Shown in pieces: positions 35,689-47,124 of a stretch of 64,000 bases of DNA. Source of the DNA: Takashimella koratensis (Eukaryota; Basidiomycota; Tremellomycetes; Trichosporonales; Tetragoniomycetaceae); the NCBI GenBank assembly GCA_003116875.1, contig BCKT01000012.1:248001-312000 (forward strand), given 5' to 3'. Positions within the stretch are counted from its first letter, which is position 1. Each line of letters starts with the position of its first letter. Made by a program: the position numbers and the translations under genes. Below the pieces are notes generated by a model. The model did no database searches. It saw only the letters and a program-made list of their open reading frames with translations, and had not been told where the DNA came from.

Positions 35689-37934
35689 ATGGACCGAGGC
35701 GCAGCACGGAGTCGGAAACGAGCTGAGAAGCTCGCCAAGGCTGATCAAGCCAAAGTCGTCGATACAGTCTCACGTCCTAGTGCCGAGGCGTCTTCGTCTT
35801 CGTCTTCAAAGCTCCATCCGGAAGCGGGTGGGCGCAAGCCTAGGAGCAGACAGTCCAAGGATGGAGGGAGTATTCCGTTCAAGCCCCAATCTGGAGAGAG
35901 CCAGTCGCGCAAACAGCGAGGGGCGCAAACCTCAGCAGTCTCCCAACCTCCCCCACCTCTTACCTCTGACTCCGACCCGGCTCCCAAGGCGTCCACGCAT
36001 ACCTCTCGGTCCGACGCACTCGCCAACCAATATAAACCTAAAGCGATTCGTACTTCTGCCGCACTCATCTACTCCGCCTCCCCGTTCCCCCTCCCGCCGA
36101 CACCGGACCAGTTGACTGGTGTCCGACGGCTGGATCTCGAAGGGAGTGGAGTGACGGATGTCTCGTGGTTGAAAGGGACAGAGGTGACTTGGTTGAGCCT
36201 TAAAGGGTGTAAGGTGGAACAAGGGTGGGACGCGGTCGGTGGGCTCTCAGAGTTGAGCGGTGAGTCTGGATGCTGGAAAATAGGAGAGGAGAGAGAGTAT
36301 AGAGAGAGCCCCGCTTCCAGCGCAATGCGGCTATTGGGCTCATGAAAAAGAGCATCGAGCTGACTTTTAATGGTTGACAATACTTTCTCAACCCCGCAGT
36401 GCTCAACATCAGTGACTGTGGGCTCAAGTCGCTCCCTATTGAATTGGGAAGCTTGGGCAAACTCAAAGCCGTCGTGGCCATGAACAACGACTGGGCGTCG
36501 TTGGACCCAGCTGTCGTTGGAGGTTGGAAAGAGCTCAATTCGTTGAGTAAGTCGCTTGACCCTTCACTGTACTCTGTCTCGGTCAACTGCGCCCTGGTCA
36601 CTGGTCCTTGTCTTTGATCTCCAGTTCTGACTCCCAAAGTCATTGCCCATTCTCCCAACCTAGCCTCCATCCCCTCGACGCTCGGCGACCTGCCCTACCT
36701 CGCCAAACTCACCTTTTCCCACTGCCCTCGCCTCACCTCTGAATCCCTTCCCGACCTCTCTTCTCTCCCTCTTCTACGCGACGTGAAGATGAACAACCTA
36801 CCCCGACTCTCCAAGCTCCCTGCCCATATCATCAAATGGGGTACTGCAGATCTCTCTCTCGCAGGTAAACCCACCCCAGGTGCGACTCGGTATGGCGATG
36901 GTCTGGAAGTATTGGATCTCGGAAATTGTGCGCTTTCTTTGATCGCCGTCTCCGCTCTGTTCGGGATCGACAAGGTTCCTCGGGTCAAGTCCAAGTCCTC
37001 CACACCAAACTGGCCGCATCTGAGATCGATCACACTCCACTCTAACCCGCTCACACTGGAACGAACCGACTACGCAGAAGCTCTACAGGCTTCGACGGAT
37101 CTCCCAAAGTTGCAGATCGTGGATGCGAAGCGTGTGGTCGAGAGGAAGAGGAAGGGTGAGGTATCGGAGACAAAGGTGGAGAAGAGGAGGAGAGAGAAAA
37201 AAGAAAGGAAGATGAAGCCCACTGGAGCGAATGCGGGCGCAGAAGGGAAGATGAGGGCTTGGGGAGGGGAGAAGGGAGAGGGGGAGAGGAGTGCGGAGGG
37301 TACGGAGGGGGGGAAGAAGAGGAAGAGAGGCAATGGGACAGAGGGGGAGAGGGTGGGCGGAGAGGATCTTGGGGGCAAACGACAGCAGGAGGTATCAAAG
37401 GATGGCGAGAGGAAAGCGAGGTTCGACAAAGATGGAAGTAAAGGTAATGTGAAAGCGGCAAGGCCAACAGTCGATGGTGATGTCCCGCGGACAAAGAAGA
37501 GCAAGCACGCCGTTGATGTCAAAGAGGGACGAGCTGAGCCTGACGCGGCGGTCACGAAGAAGGCTAAGAGGGACGCAGAGGTGGTGGCGCCCCAGGCCGC
37601 TCGGGCAAGCCAAGCACCTGTTGCCGCCTCGACCTCGACCTCGACCTCGACTTTGACTCAAGCCTCAGCCGCAGCAACAACTTCGAGGCCCGCAGCTGTC
37701 GCCGACCCGAGCGCTATCAAACCCAGTAAACCATCCCGCGCGCAGACGGCCGTCGTCGGCGTCATCGACGAACGAGCGAAATCTGGTGCATCGAAGGGAG
37801 GCAAGGGAGGAAAGGGGGAGAAGGGAGGGAAGGGTGAGGATGAAGGGAGTGGGGGTATAGATCTCAAGTCTGTGTTTGGGAAGAAAGATGAGGGGGGTGG
37901 GATAGGCTCAGGATGGGGTACGGGGGGTTGGTGA
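35689..37934 (+). CDS. Leucine-rich repeat protein with Lys-rich tail
   Basis: Exons 35689-36259, 36400-36546 and 36625-37934 give 675 aa in frame. The basic N-terminus (RSRKRAEKLAKADQAK) and a Ser/Pro-rich linker precede about six LRR units: GVRRLDLEGSGVTDVSWL, TWLSLKGCKV, VLNISDCGLKSLPIELG, LAKLTFSHCP and LEVLDLGNCALS. After the LRR cap a long Lys/Glu/Arg/Gly-rich region follows, then a Thr-Ser repeat, and a Gly-rich end DLKSVFGKKDEGGGIGSGW. The composition suggests a nuclear or nucleolar RNA- or protein-binding scaffold. I do not recognise a specific orthologue. Confidence 0.8.
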
Positions 37935-38271
37935 ATGACCAAGTAATGATCAGTTGCTCAGTGGGTCAGTTGATCCGGCCCGCGTACTCCAAAGTCGACC
38001 AACACCGCTCGACAGGGCCGCAAGACATGGCGAACCGAGTCGTAAAGACTCATGTAATGTCAGATCGTATCGGGACAGCTTCATACCATGCATCCTTTAG
38101 GTTTCACTTTCGTTCACCCGCTTTATGTGTTTTCTGCTTTCAAATTTGGATCATTTGCGCTTTGCTACTGACTTCGCATAGGTTTGTGGGTAAGTTTGTG
38201 GGCGGCCTTCATATCGCATCACTTCATCGCATCGGTCGTCAAACGCTTCCTCGAGGTTGGGGAAGAAGGGT
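37935..38271. other. Convergent intergenic region
   Basis: 337 bp between the LRR gene and IF1; nothing recognised. Confidence 0.5.
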
Positions 38272-38969
38272 TTACTTCTTCTCGGAAGCCTTCTTCTGGA
38301 GGTCGTCCTGGGCAAGTTAGTCGAGGATTAGACGATCGAAGCCACGCGCGCTCTGAAATGCGCAGATAGGAGGGAAGGGCAGGAATACCGGTGGAACAGC
38401 GAAATGGGGAACGATTTGCGTCGTGAAAGCGTGAATGGAAGGGTGAGAAGTAGAGATACTCACGACCTCTTTCTGGGCAGCGGCGAGCTTCTCCTTGGCC
38501 TGCTTGAGCTGCTCGGCCTCGCGCTTCTTGATGTACTGACCCTCCTCGGCCTGTTCACGCTTGCTGTGGAAGCGTTAGGGGATCCCTCAACTGGCTTGGC
38601 GCATGGGCGGGGGAGGAGAGCGGGTTAGAGATGGTGATGGGACTTGCCTGAAGCCCTGGGAGGTGGCGGTCGCGCCCTCTTGCCTGCCGTCGGGGGAGTA
38701 GTAGCGGCCAACGGCGGGCTGGAGTGGGTTAGTCGGATTGAGAGTGGGAGAGAGGGAGAGTGGGAGAGTGGGAGAGAGGGAGAGAGGAAGAGAGGGAGAG
38801 AGGGAGAGGGAAGAGGGAAGAAGGGGGAGAGTGGGAGAGGGAAGAAGGGGGAGAGTGGGAGAGGGACGAGAGGGACGAGGGGAATGGTGCGCGGGGCATG
38901 AGGACAGGGACGTACGGTGGCGCGGAGGAGGGTGGCGCGGGCGGGAGCGGCGAGACGGATAGCGTTCAT
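38272..38969 (-). CDS. INH1: Mitochondrial F1F0-ATPase inhibitor IF1
   Basis: Exons 38969-38916, 38718-38648, 38563-38464 and 38307-38272 give 86 aa in frame. The presequence MNAIRLAAPARATLLRAT is typical of mitochondria. The mature part contains GFSKREQAEEGQYIKKREAEQ (given in part), the inhibitory helix of the IATP family, followed by a Lys/Ala/Glu coiled coil (KQAKEKLAAAQKEVDDLQKK). IF1 blocks ATP hydrolysis by F1 when the proton gradient collapses. Intron 2 uses a GC donor (38647, AG|GCAAGT). Intron 1 (38719-38915) is a pyrimidine-rich, repeat-filled stretch on the sense strand. Confidence 0.92.
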
Positions 38970-39542
38970 TGTGAGTTGGTGGTGGTGGTGTTGGTGGTGG
39001 TGGTTGGCGGTTGATGTGGTGGGTGAGGGGAAATGCGGATGAGATGAGAGCGGTCCTTTTATAGGGCGGTACTATGTAGGTACTACGACTTGACCCGACA
39101 CACACCCACCGGCACCGGCAAGTGTCCAGTCCAACCACGCACACATACGTCACACACAGGGTCACCCTGGCACACACCCTCACTCACACAGATACGGAAG
39201 CAAATCGGTCAGCTCTCTCTCGCTCACGTGACCGCCTGCGTGCCGTGGCGTGCTATTCGCGTTTCAATTTCGGGGCACAGCGAGAGCGAGGTCACTCGGT
39301 CGACACCTATCTCAACCATCCCGCCAAGGTACAAGGTCGAATCGTCAACAACAGCATCCCCAACCTTCCTAAGTAGCAGCGACCCACTGCTGTTCGGCCA
39401 ATCGAGCAGCACCCACACCGCTTGCGTACATCCCTTCACACGCAGAGAGCGACACCGCCTTGGTAGCTCGTTCTCTCCCCCGCGGCCATCGCTGCCACTG
39501 CCCCGTTGGCCATCTATAATCCAACCTCTCTATCCTCCAACC
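38970..39542. promoter_or_regulatory. Divergent promoter region, IF1 / ABC transporter
   Basis: 573 bp between start codons, with GTGGTGGTG-like and CACACA-like short repeats. No gene. Confidence 0.4.
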
Positions 39543-42500
39543 ATGGCGTCCACATCTTGGTCGTCACCCGACCTAACAATGGACCTCGTACGTCTCCCTC
39601 CCCTTCCCCCATCCTCATTCACATCCTCCAACTAACACCTCCCTTCTCCGCCCTTAGCTCAAACCTCACCCCCTCATCCCCGTCTCCCCTCTTAACCGTA
39701 CCCGAACGCTCGGCGCTCTCCTCATCCTCCTCCTCCCACCTCTCCTCTCTCTCCCCATCTTCCACCCCGTCACTCGCCCCATCCATACTTTCCTCTCTGA
39801 CTCGGTCCCGCTCGACTCCCTCCTCCCGCCGGAACCGACGACCGAGGACGAGAAGTCCGCAGCTCACCGCCTTCGCCCGCCAGCATGGAAGCACTTGCTC
39901 ATGATTGCGCTAAGCGCGGTGGAAGTCGCGGTATGGATGGGGGTGGTAGGGAACGAAGCGGCTATGGCGAGCGTGCAAGATGCAAAGGTTGAGGATGTGC
40001 TCCTCCCGATTGGAATGGTTGTCGCTTGGGTGAGTCACGAGTATCTCGCCAACGAGCCTTGCTTGATCCAACCTGCCCCATCTCTCGCCTTGGTCTCAGA
40101 GCCATCGATGTTCCTCTTTCTGACAAGCTAATGCGACCCAGCTCTACGTCCTCGTCACGACCACCCTCCGCCCTCCGTCCACACCGCCTTGGTCGCTCCT
40201 CACCGCTTTCACTCTTCTTTGCTGCACCTCCATCGCCACCATCATGTCGGCTCTGCACACCCGCGCGTCCAGAGGTCACCTCCCGCCCTGGGCGACGACG
40301 ACCCACCTCCTTCTCGAGGCAGGGAACCTGGTGGTCACGATCGCGCTCATGGCAGTTGTTTCAACCCTCCGACTTGCGTCACCAGAAACTCTCGCTCGGA
40401 TGGTGAGTGGGGACCCTAGCGGCCAGGGAAAATTCTGCAAGCTCGGTTTCATCTGCCTTTAGACATCCCCCACAATCTGATCCCTCTATCCCTTTGAAGG
40501 AGTGCGCGCCAATATTGACAAACCCTAGGCATCTGCAGCTATCGATGACAAAGTCACGCTCTGGTCATGGCTCACCTTTAACTGGTTGAACCCCTTCATC
40601 GCCAGCTCCAACGTGAAAGAAATGGAGGTCGAGGATCTGCCAAATCTCTCACCGACACAGCAAACCGCCATCGTCTTTCAGCGATTCAGAGATCTTGCGA
40701 CGAGTTCGTTATTGTTGAGACTCGTCTGGTCGAACAAGTTTGATCTCGGAATCGATGCGATCCTTACCCTCGTCAGCGTGATCTGCAACTATCTCAGCCC
40801 GTACTTCTTGAAGCGCATCTTGTGAGTAAATCTGAACTTGTTTAATTCCGATACTGGTGACCTACTACCCTTGAGGCTAACGACATGTGTGATAGGGACG
40901 GCATCACGAGCTCGACGTCAGACGCGATCGCGACAGCATACATCTTTGCTTTCCTCGCTTTCGTTGTCTCAGTCTTCAAGGTACAGCCCTCGTCGGCCTT
41001 GTACAATGTCAGCTGATAATCTTTCTCAGGCTGTCATCGACCTCATCCACTTGTGGCACAGCAGACGAGCGACTGTTCGCATCAAAGCCGAACTGACGGT
41101 GAGTTAGATGAAAATTGTAGTTACGTTGTTCATGTCCCTAGGCCGCGATATACGACAAAGCGCTCCGACGCAAGGACGCGTCAGGTGTGATTGCGAAGAA
41201 AGACGACGAGATCAAGGCCGACGACATTGCCAAAGACGGGGACAAGGCCGCAGCTGACAAGAAGGACATCAAGAAGCCAGTCAAGGAGAGCAAGAAGGAG
41301 AAGAAAGAAAGGGCCAAGAAGGAAAAGGAGAAGAAAGACAACGAGCCCAAGTCCAGCGCAGATACAGGGAAAGTCGTCAACATCATGTCAAGTGATACCA
41401 ACTCGTAGGTCACCATTCCAACGGTTGCTGTGAGAATGTTTTTGGTGCTGATCGTTGATTGCGGCGATCCCGCGGATCTGTGTTTCTTAGGATCGGAATG
41501 ATCGCTAGTATCCTTTACTTTATCTACGCTAACCCGCTCGAACTCGTTGTCGCTTCAGTCTTCCTCTACAAGTGAGTCAGCTCCAGTTTCATGGATACAT
41601 GAGCAGTGTCTGACGATGTTCGCAGTATCCTGGGATGGTCGGCTTTCGCTGGTGTCATCGTTCTCGCAGTGGCTGTTCCTGCCAACTCTTGGGTTTCGAA
41701 GCGGAGTGTACAGGTGAGTTCTGGTTGTGACACAAAGGCGTCAGATGACCAACTGATTCGGCGTGAAGATTCGCAAGGACCTTCTCAAGGCTAGGGATAA
41801 GCGTATCTCGGTGATGAACGAGCTCATTAGTGCCATCACGGTATGTTTTTGTCTCTCAGTTTGTCTCTCTCAGAGTGTGAACAGGTGCTGATTTGAATAC
41901 AAGTTTATCAAAGTAGGTCAAGCATCGTCATTGGCGACTGGTCAGAAGATGTGCTCACGTTTACAGTTTTTCGCGTGGACAAGACAGTGGAAGCAGCGTG
42001 CAACGGATGCCCGTTCTGGCGAGCTGAAGCACCTGATTCGATGTGAGTCTAGCTGCGGCGTACCTCGAGCGTAGGCTGACTCGTGCTTTCAGCAATGATC
42101 AACGGGCTGTACTTTTCATTTATCTGGGCAATGGTCCCGATCCTAGTCACTCTCGTCTCGTTTTTCTGTTACATTGTGATTCAGAAACGAGAATTGACCG
42201 TCTCAATCGCTTTCACTTCGATCTCGCTGTTCTCCATGCTGAGGATGCCTTTGAACTCGATCCCAACTTTTGTGAGCAGTTGAGAGAATTCCGGCATTCA
42301 AGATCAGCTTTTAACGTGATTCCAGGTGGTAATGATCCTTCAAGCCCATGTGTCGGTCAAGCGTATCGAAGAGTTCTTGGCTGAGGACGAAGGTGGGTTT
42401 GAATTGCTGCGAGCTTGATTCCACGAGTAAAAGTTGAAAACCCTGTCAGTTCCCGACTGGGTCTCTTCGCTGAAGCGACCTATTGATGGCCCTTCGTCGG

Positions 42501-45500
42501 GACCTACGAGAATTGCGTTCGAAAAGGCCACATTCAAATGGAACACTGGTATCAAGCAGTCGACAGAGACTACGACCGCGCCCGCTGCCACGACCACGCA
42601 CGAATCGTTATCCGAGAGCGCCGAGTCAACCGCTGTCGGCTCATCTAGTCCCGAAGTCGCAGAAGTCTTCTCCCTCTCCAACCTCAACATTGAATTCCCC
42701 GTCGGAAAACTCACAGTCGTCACTGGTCCCACTGGTGCAGGGAAAACTGCAGTCCTCGTCGCTCTCCTCGGTGAGATGAACTTGATCGAGGGGAAGAGCT
42801 ACCTCCCAAAGAACCTCGACCAAGTGAATCCCGAGACTGGACTGAGGAACTCGGTCGCCTACGCTGCGCAGACACCCTGGCTCCAGCAGAAATCGATCAA
42901 GGAGAACATCTTGTTTGGCGAACCACTCGATGAAGATCGGTACGAGTCGGTAGTATCTGCCTGTGCCCTGGCTCCGGACTTTGACGTGCTTGAGGATGGC
43001 GACGATACTGAGATCGGAGCCAAGGGTATCTCGCTAAGCGGTGGACAAAAAGCACGCGTGGCGCTTGCCCGAGCTGTTTATTCGTACACTCAACACGTAC
43101 TTCTCGACGACCCGCTTGCTGCAGTCGACTCGCATACCGCTAAACACCTTACCGACAAGTGTCTGAACGGGCCTCTTCTGAAAGGTCGGACCGTCATTCT
43201 CGTATCGCACCACGTCGAGCTGCTCCTCCCGATTTCCGACTACCTCGTTCGCATCCTCGATGGCCGGGTGGACGCACAGGGAACTCCGAATGAGCTCAGG
43301 GCACAGGGAGAGTTGGCAGGCCTGGTGGCGATGGAAGAAGCCGCAGTGCACGAGGACGAAGGTGTGGTCATGAATCCAGAAGTCGATGAGGAAGTGCAGG
43401 CTGCAGAAGGGGAAGTGGGCACGGGGAAGAAGAAGAAGAAGAAGGGCCCAGCGAGGAAACTGATCAAAGGTAGGTAAAGGGCAAAGGGTGAAGAAGAAAG
43501 CAATGGCAAAAGTGGGATAAGTGGGTCAAGATGCTAATGATAATATCTCACAGACGAGGAAAGGGTCATCGGAAATGTCAAGGCAGATACGTACATGCTC
43601 TACATCCGCGCAGCCACCTGGATCACCTGGATTGTTACAGGGGTTATCCTACGTAAGTTCCGGCGTGACGAAAGTCTACACGATAATCTGGCTAACAATA
43701 TCTTGGGTGTGGATTACAGTGGCGGCACAAGGTGTCTCGCTCAGCGAAAGGTGGTGGCTCAAGATCTGGGGAGAAGGTGAGTCACACTAAACTGTGGTTC
43801 TCTGGGCACTTGTTCTGGCGGGCAACATTGACCACTTTGACATGACGAACAGCGTACACGACAACGATGCAATCGTTCTTTGCAGTGCCCGTGGCTTCGA
43901 CGACAAGTCAATTCGAGTTGCACCAAGTCGATTTCCGTACGCATATGCTGTACCATCACAGCCAGGGAAACTTCGTCAATGCGACTGCTATGGGAATGGG
44001 ATTGACTATCCAGTCTCCGATGGTGGACACGAAGGCGCTGTATGTCAAATTCAGGATGAGGATGGAGGTGTGCAGACAAGGGAAGAGACTGACGATGACG
44101 TTGGGAACAGGCCGTCGGCGGAATCGAATCCGGGTTTCTATCTCGCTGTTTACTCTACCATCGGTGAGTCAATCGCAAGGGGTGGCGGACGAATCAGGAA
44201 CGAGGGCAGAGGGTGTAAGGGATAGGTGCTGATGGGTATGATGATAGCGCTGGCCACGGGATTGCTGGGAGTTATCTCAAACGCTGTCGGAAACTGGAGC
44301 TCGTACCGCGCTTGCACGTAAGTCGTACTCACCGTCTTTGGGGTGGAACTAAAGCTAACGTCTGCGTAGTACGCTTCATGATCAACTTCTTGATACGGTC
44401 CTGGGATGTAAGTTGCTGTAGCTTGGGAGTTGCAGGAGGTGCAAAGTGAGCTGATCAGTCTTACAGCCACAATCCGGTTCTTCAACACGACGCCCGTGGG
44501 ACGAATCATCAACCGATTCCAACGAGATATCGAGACGATTGATTCAAGTTTGAATGGAACATTGCGCGTTATCGTCATCTACATTGCCAACTTGTTCAGC
44601 GCGGTCGTGAGTGACGTGAACTAAATTTTATAGTTAGAAAAATAGATGAAGCTGACACTTGTCTACCTCGTCGTGCGATAGGCTCTTGTAGCAATCATCA
44701 TCCCTTGGTTCTTGTTACCCGCTGCGGTGATCTCGTACCTCTATTACTACTATTCCATCCTATACGTGGGTGACGGGCTGCTATGTTCTAGCTTGATTCC
44801 GGTTAGCTAACGATCCGTGAAACGTAGCTGCGGACAGGGCGAAGTTTGCGACGGCTTGAAGCGACTCTTAAATCTCCCATCTTGTGAGTCGATCATTCCT
44901 GTATTGTCCAACATGCGACAATGCTAACTGATACGTCCACAGCTCTGGGTTTGGCGAGTTACTCGACGGGATCGTCTCGGTTCGCGCGTTCTCAGCGGAG
45001 AAACGGTTCTTGAATAACTTGTGCGACCAGGTCGATAAGAGCCACAGCGCTTTCTATTACTACTGGGTGAGTGATCTCTGGCGAAGTCAAAGAGTTTACA
45101 GGAAACGGAGCTAATCTTTCGTCAGATGATGAACCGTTGGGTAAGCGCTTGTTTCAATCAGCCTATCAGCAAAATTTAACCCACTCTATATATCAAGCCC
45201 CCAGCTGACATCCTCTAGCTCCTGCTCCGCTTTGACGCACTCGGCGCCGCATCGGTCTTCCTCACCACGCTCCTCTCGCTCAGCGGCGCAGTCACAGCCG
45301 GCTCCGCCGGTATCGCCATTGTCAGTGCGCAGGGCTTTGTCAGCTCGTGTTACTGGGTCTCTCGATTTTGGGGCCAGCTCGAGATGGACTTTAACTCTGT
45401 CGAGCGAGTCCAAGAGTACCTCCACATCCCACAGGAGCCCGCTGCTGTGATCGCTGGTCGAGAACCCCCTGCGTACTGGCCCTCAAGCCATGGCGGCGAG

Positions 45501-46680
45501 GGATTCCTCAGCGTCCGTGACGTCGAGATCAAGTACGCTCCCGACCTCCCAACGGTCTTCAAGGGCTCCTTTGATATCAAATCTGGCGAAAAGATTGGAC
45601 TCATCGGTCGGACGGGATCAGGCAAATCGACTCTCGCTACTGCGCTGCTACGTTTCACCGACCCGGCTTCGGGAAGTATCTGGCTCGACGGAATCGATAT
45701 TACTACTATTGGCGTCGACGATCTAAGGTCCCGAATCACTTATATCCCTCAAGACGCGGTACTGTTCTCGGGTACAATCAGGGACAACCTCGATCCATTC
45801 AACGAGCATTCGGATGCGGAACTGAACGACGCGTTGGCTAGAGTCAACCTGCACACTTCGGGGGAAAACACCCCAGCCCCGCCTAGTCGACAGCCGTCAT
45901 TGGGAAGGTTGGCGGCTATCGCAGCGGCGGAACAGGCCGAACAGCAGGAACAGCAAACAGCAGGTACTGCGGGAGGGTCAAGCTTGACGGTTGAGTCGAG
46001 TAGAGCGCCTTCAGTCAACGCTTCAAGCACGGGTCATAAAGTGCAGATTACACTCACTTCGGAGGTATCGGCTGGTGGGAGCAATTTCTCGCAGGGGCAG
46101 AGGCAACTCATCGCGATGGCTCGCGCGCTGCTAAGGAGGTCCAATTTGATTGTGAGTGATTTTGAATGAAAGAGATCAGCCCAAATCCAGGAGCGGGAGA
46201 GAGAAAGGGGTTATTGTTGGGGAGGGAAACAGTCGAGATCTAGTGGCAAGATTGCGCAGCTTGCTGAATACCTTAATCACAGATCATGGATGAAGCTACT
46301 GCCTCGGTAGACTTTGCGACCGACGAAGCGATCCAAGTGGCTATCCGAACTGAATTCAAGGAATCTACACTGCTCACTATCGCACACCGATTGACTTCGG
46401 TTATCGACTACGATCGTCTCCTTGTTTTATCTGATGGTAAAGTTGCTGAATTTGATACGCCAATCGTGAGCATCTCCCAACCCCCTTTAGAGCAACCAAA
46501 TCTCCCCCAAGTCCAAAAATAACATGTACTGATTTTTTGCAGAACTTGTTGAGGAAAGATGATTCCCTCTTCAAATCGCTTTGTGAGAAATCGGGAAAGT
46601 ACAAGGACTTGTACCGAGCTGCGGAGAACAAAGAGCGTGAAGAGGCTGGGGATGATGGTGTGAAAGGGTATGAGACGTAG
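39543..46680 (+). CDS. Full-length ABCC-type ABC transporter
   Basis: I reconstruct 29 exons closing in frame at 1,718 aa; the starts of some are 39543, 39658, 40142, 40529, 41904 (9 nt), 42450, 43853, 44111, 45126 (15 nt), 45219, 46283 and 46543. Hydrophobic N-terminal segments lead to TMD1, which holds a Lys-rich charged insert (about 41190-41390). NBD1 has Walker A GPTGAGKT, signature [13 protein letters not shown] and Walker [13 protein letters not shown]. After TMD2 comes NBD2 with Walker [10 protein letters not shown], signature [13 protein letters not shown] and Walker [15 protein letters not shown]2 carries a Gln/Ala/Ser-rich insert before its signature. The layout fits fungal MRP/YBT1-type exporters of organic anions or conjugates at the vacuole or plasma membrane; the substrate is unknown. 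Confidence 0.93.
41904..41912 (+). other. 9-nt micro-exon of ABC transporter
   Basis: The exon tttatcaaa lies between acceptor aatacaag and donor gtaggtc. It supplies F-I-K in the segment [15 protein letters not shown], which matches the conserved IKFFAWE-like motif of ABCC proteins, so it is needed. Confidence 0.85.
45126..45140 (+). other. 15-nt micro-exon of ABC transporter
   Basis: The exon encodes MMNRW between cgtcag and gtaagc, bridging FYYYW to [10 protein letters not shown]. The NRW-L-x-x-R-F/L pattern is conserved in ABCC transporters just before the last TMD2 helices. Confidence 0.85.
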
Positions 46681-47124
46681 CACCAGTTGAGCGGGTTGAG
46701 CTAGTCGAGTGGGTTCGAGCATGGGAACATTGTTGAATACAAAGAACTCGTCATATGAATGTCTGGAAATCAATGACCTATGCATACATTATATCTGGAT
46801 TGTACAGTAATACTGAAACATCTCAACGTCGAGGGGAGCGACATATTGCTAACCTCCCTGAAAAAAAAAAAACTTTTCCATGGAACCACTCAGTATTTGT
46901 AGTGACAAGCAAATGCTTGTACGATGGTCGCTCACAAATGCTGCATCGAGATATAAATCATCGTACAAAGAATAGTTGTGCTTGCGGTTCGTCTGGATCA
47001 CAAATCGTTTTTTTACAAATACTCATCGCTTCGTAAATGAAGGGCTTCGACCCTCTCGATAGGATGTTTCGCCATATGAACATCAGTCATCCCGAAACTC
47101 TCTACTCAATCTCCAGACCTTCCT
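46681..47124. other. Convergent intergenic region
   Basis: 444 bp, AT-richer than the genes on either side, with an A12 run at about 46860-46871. No gene seen. Confidence 0.5.

Noticed and set aside
43853..44163. Apparent frameshift in the ABC transporter between the YTTTMQSFF and [12 protein letters not shown] segments
   Set aside because: A 71-nt intron at 44040-44110 (gtatgt donor, gactgac branch, aacag acceptor) joins the two frames exactly, so no frameshift is needed.
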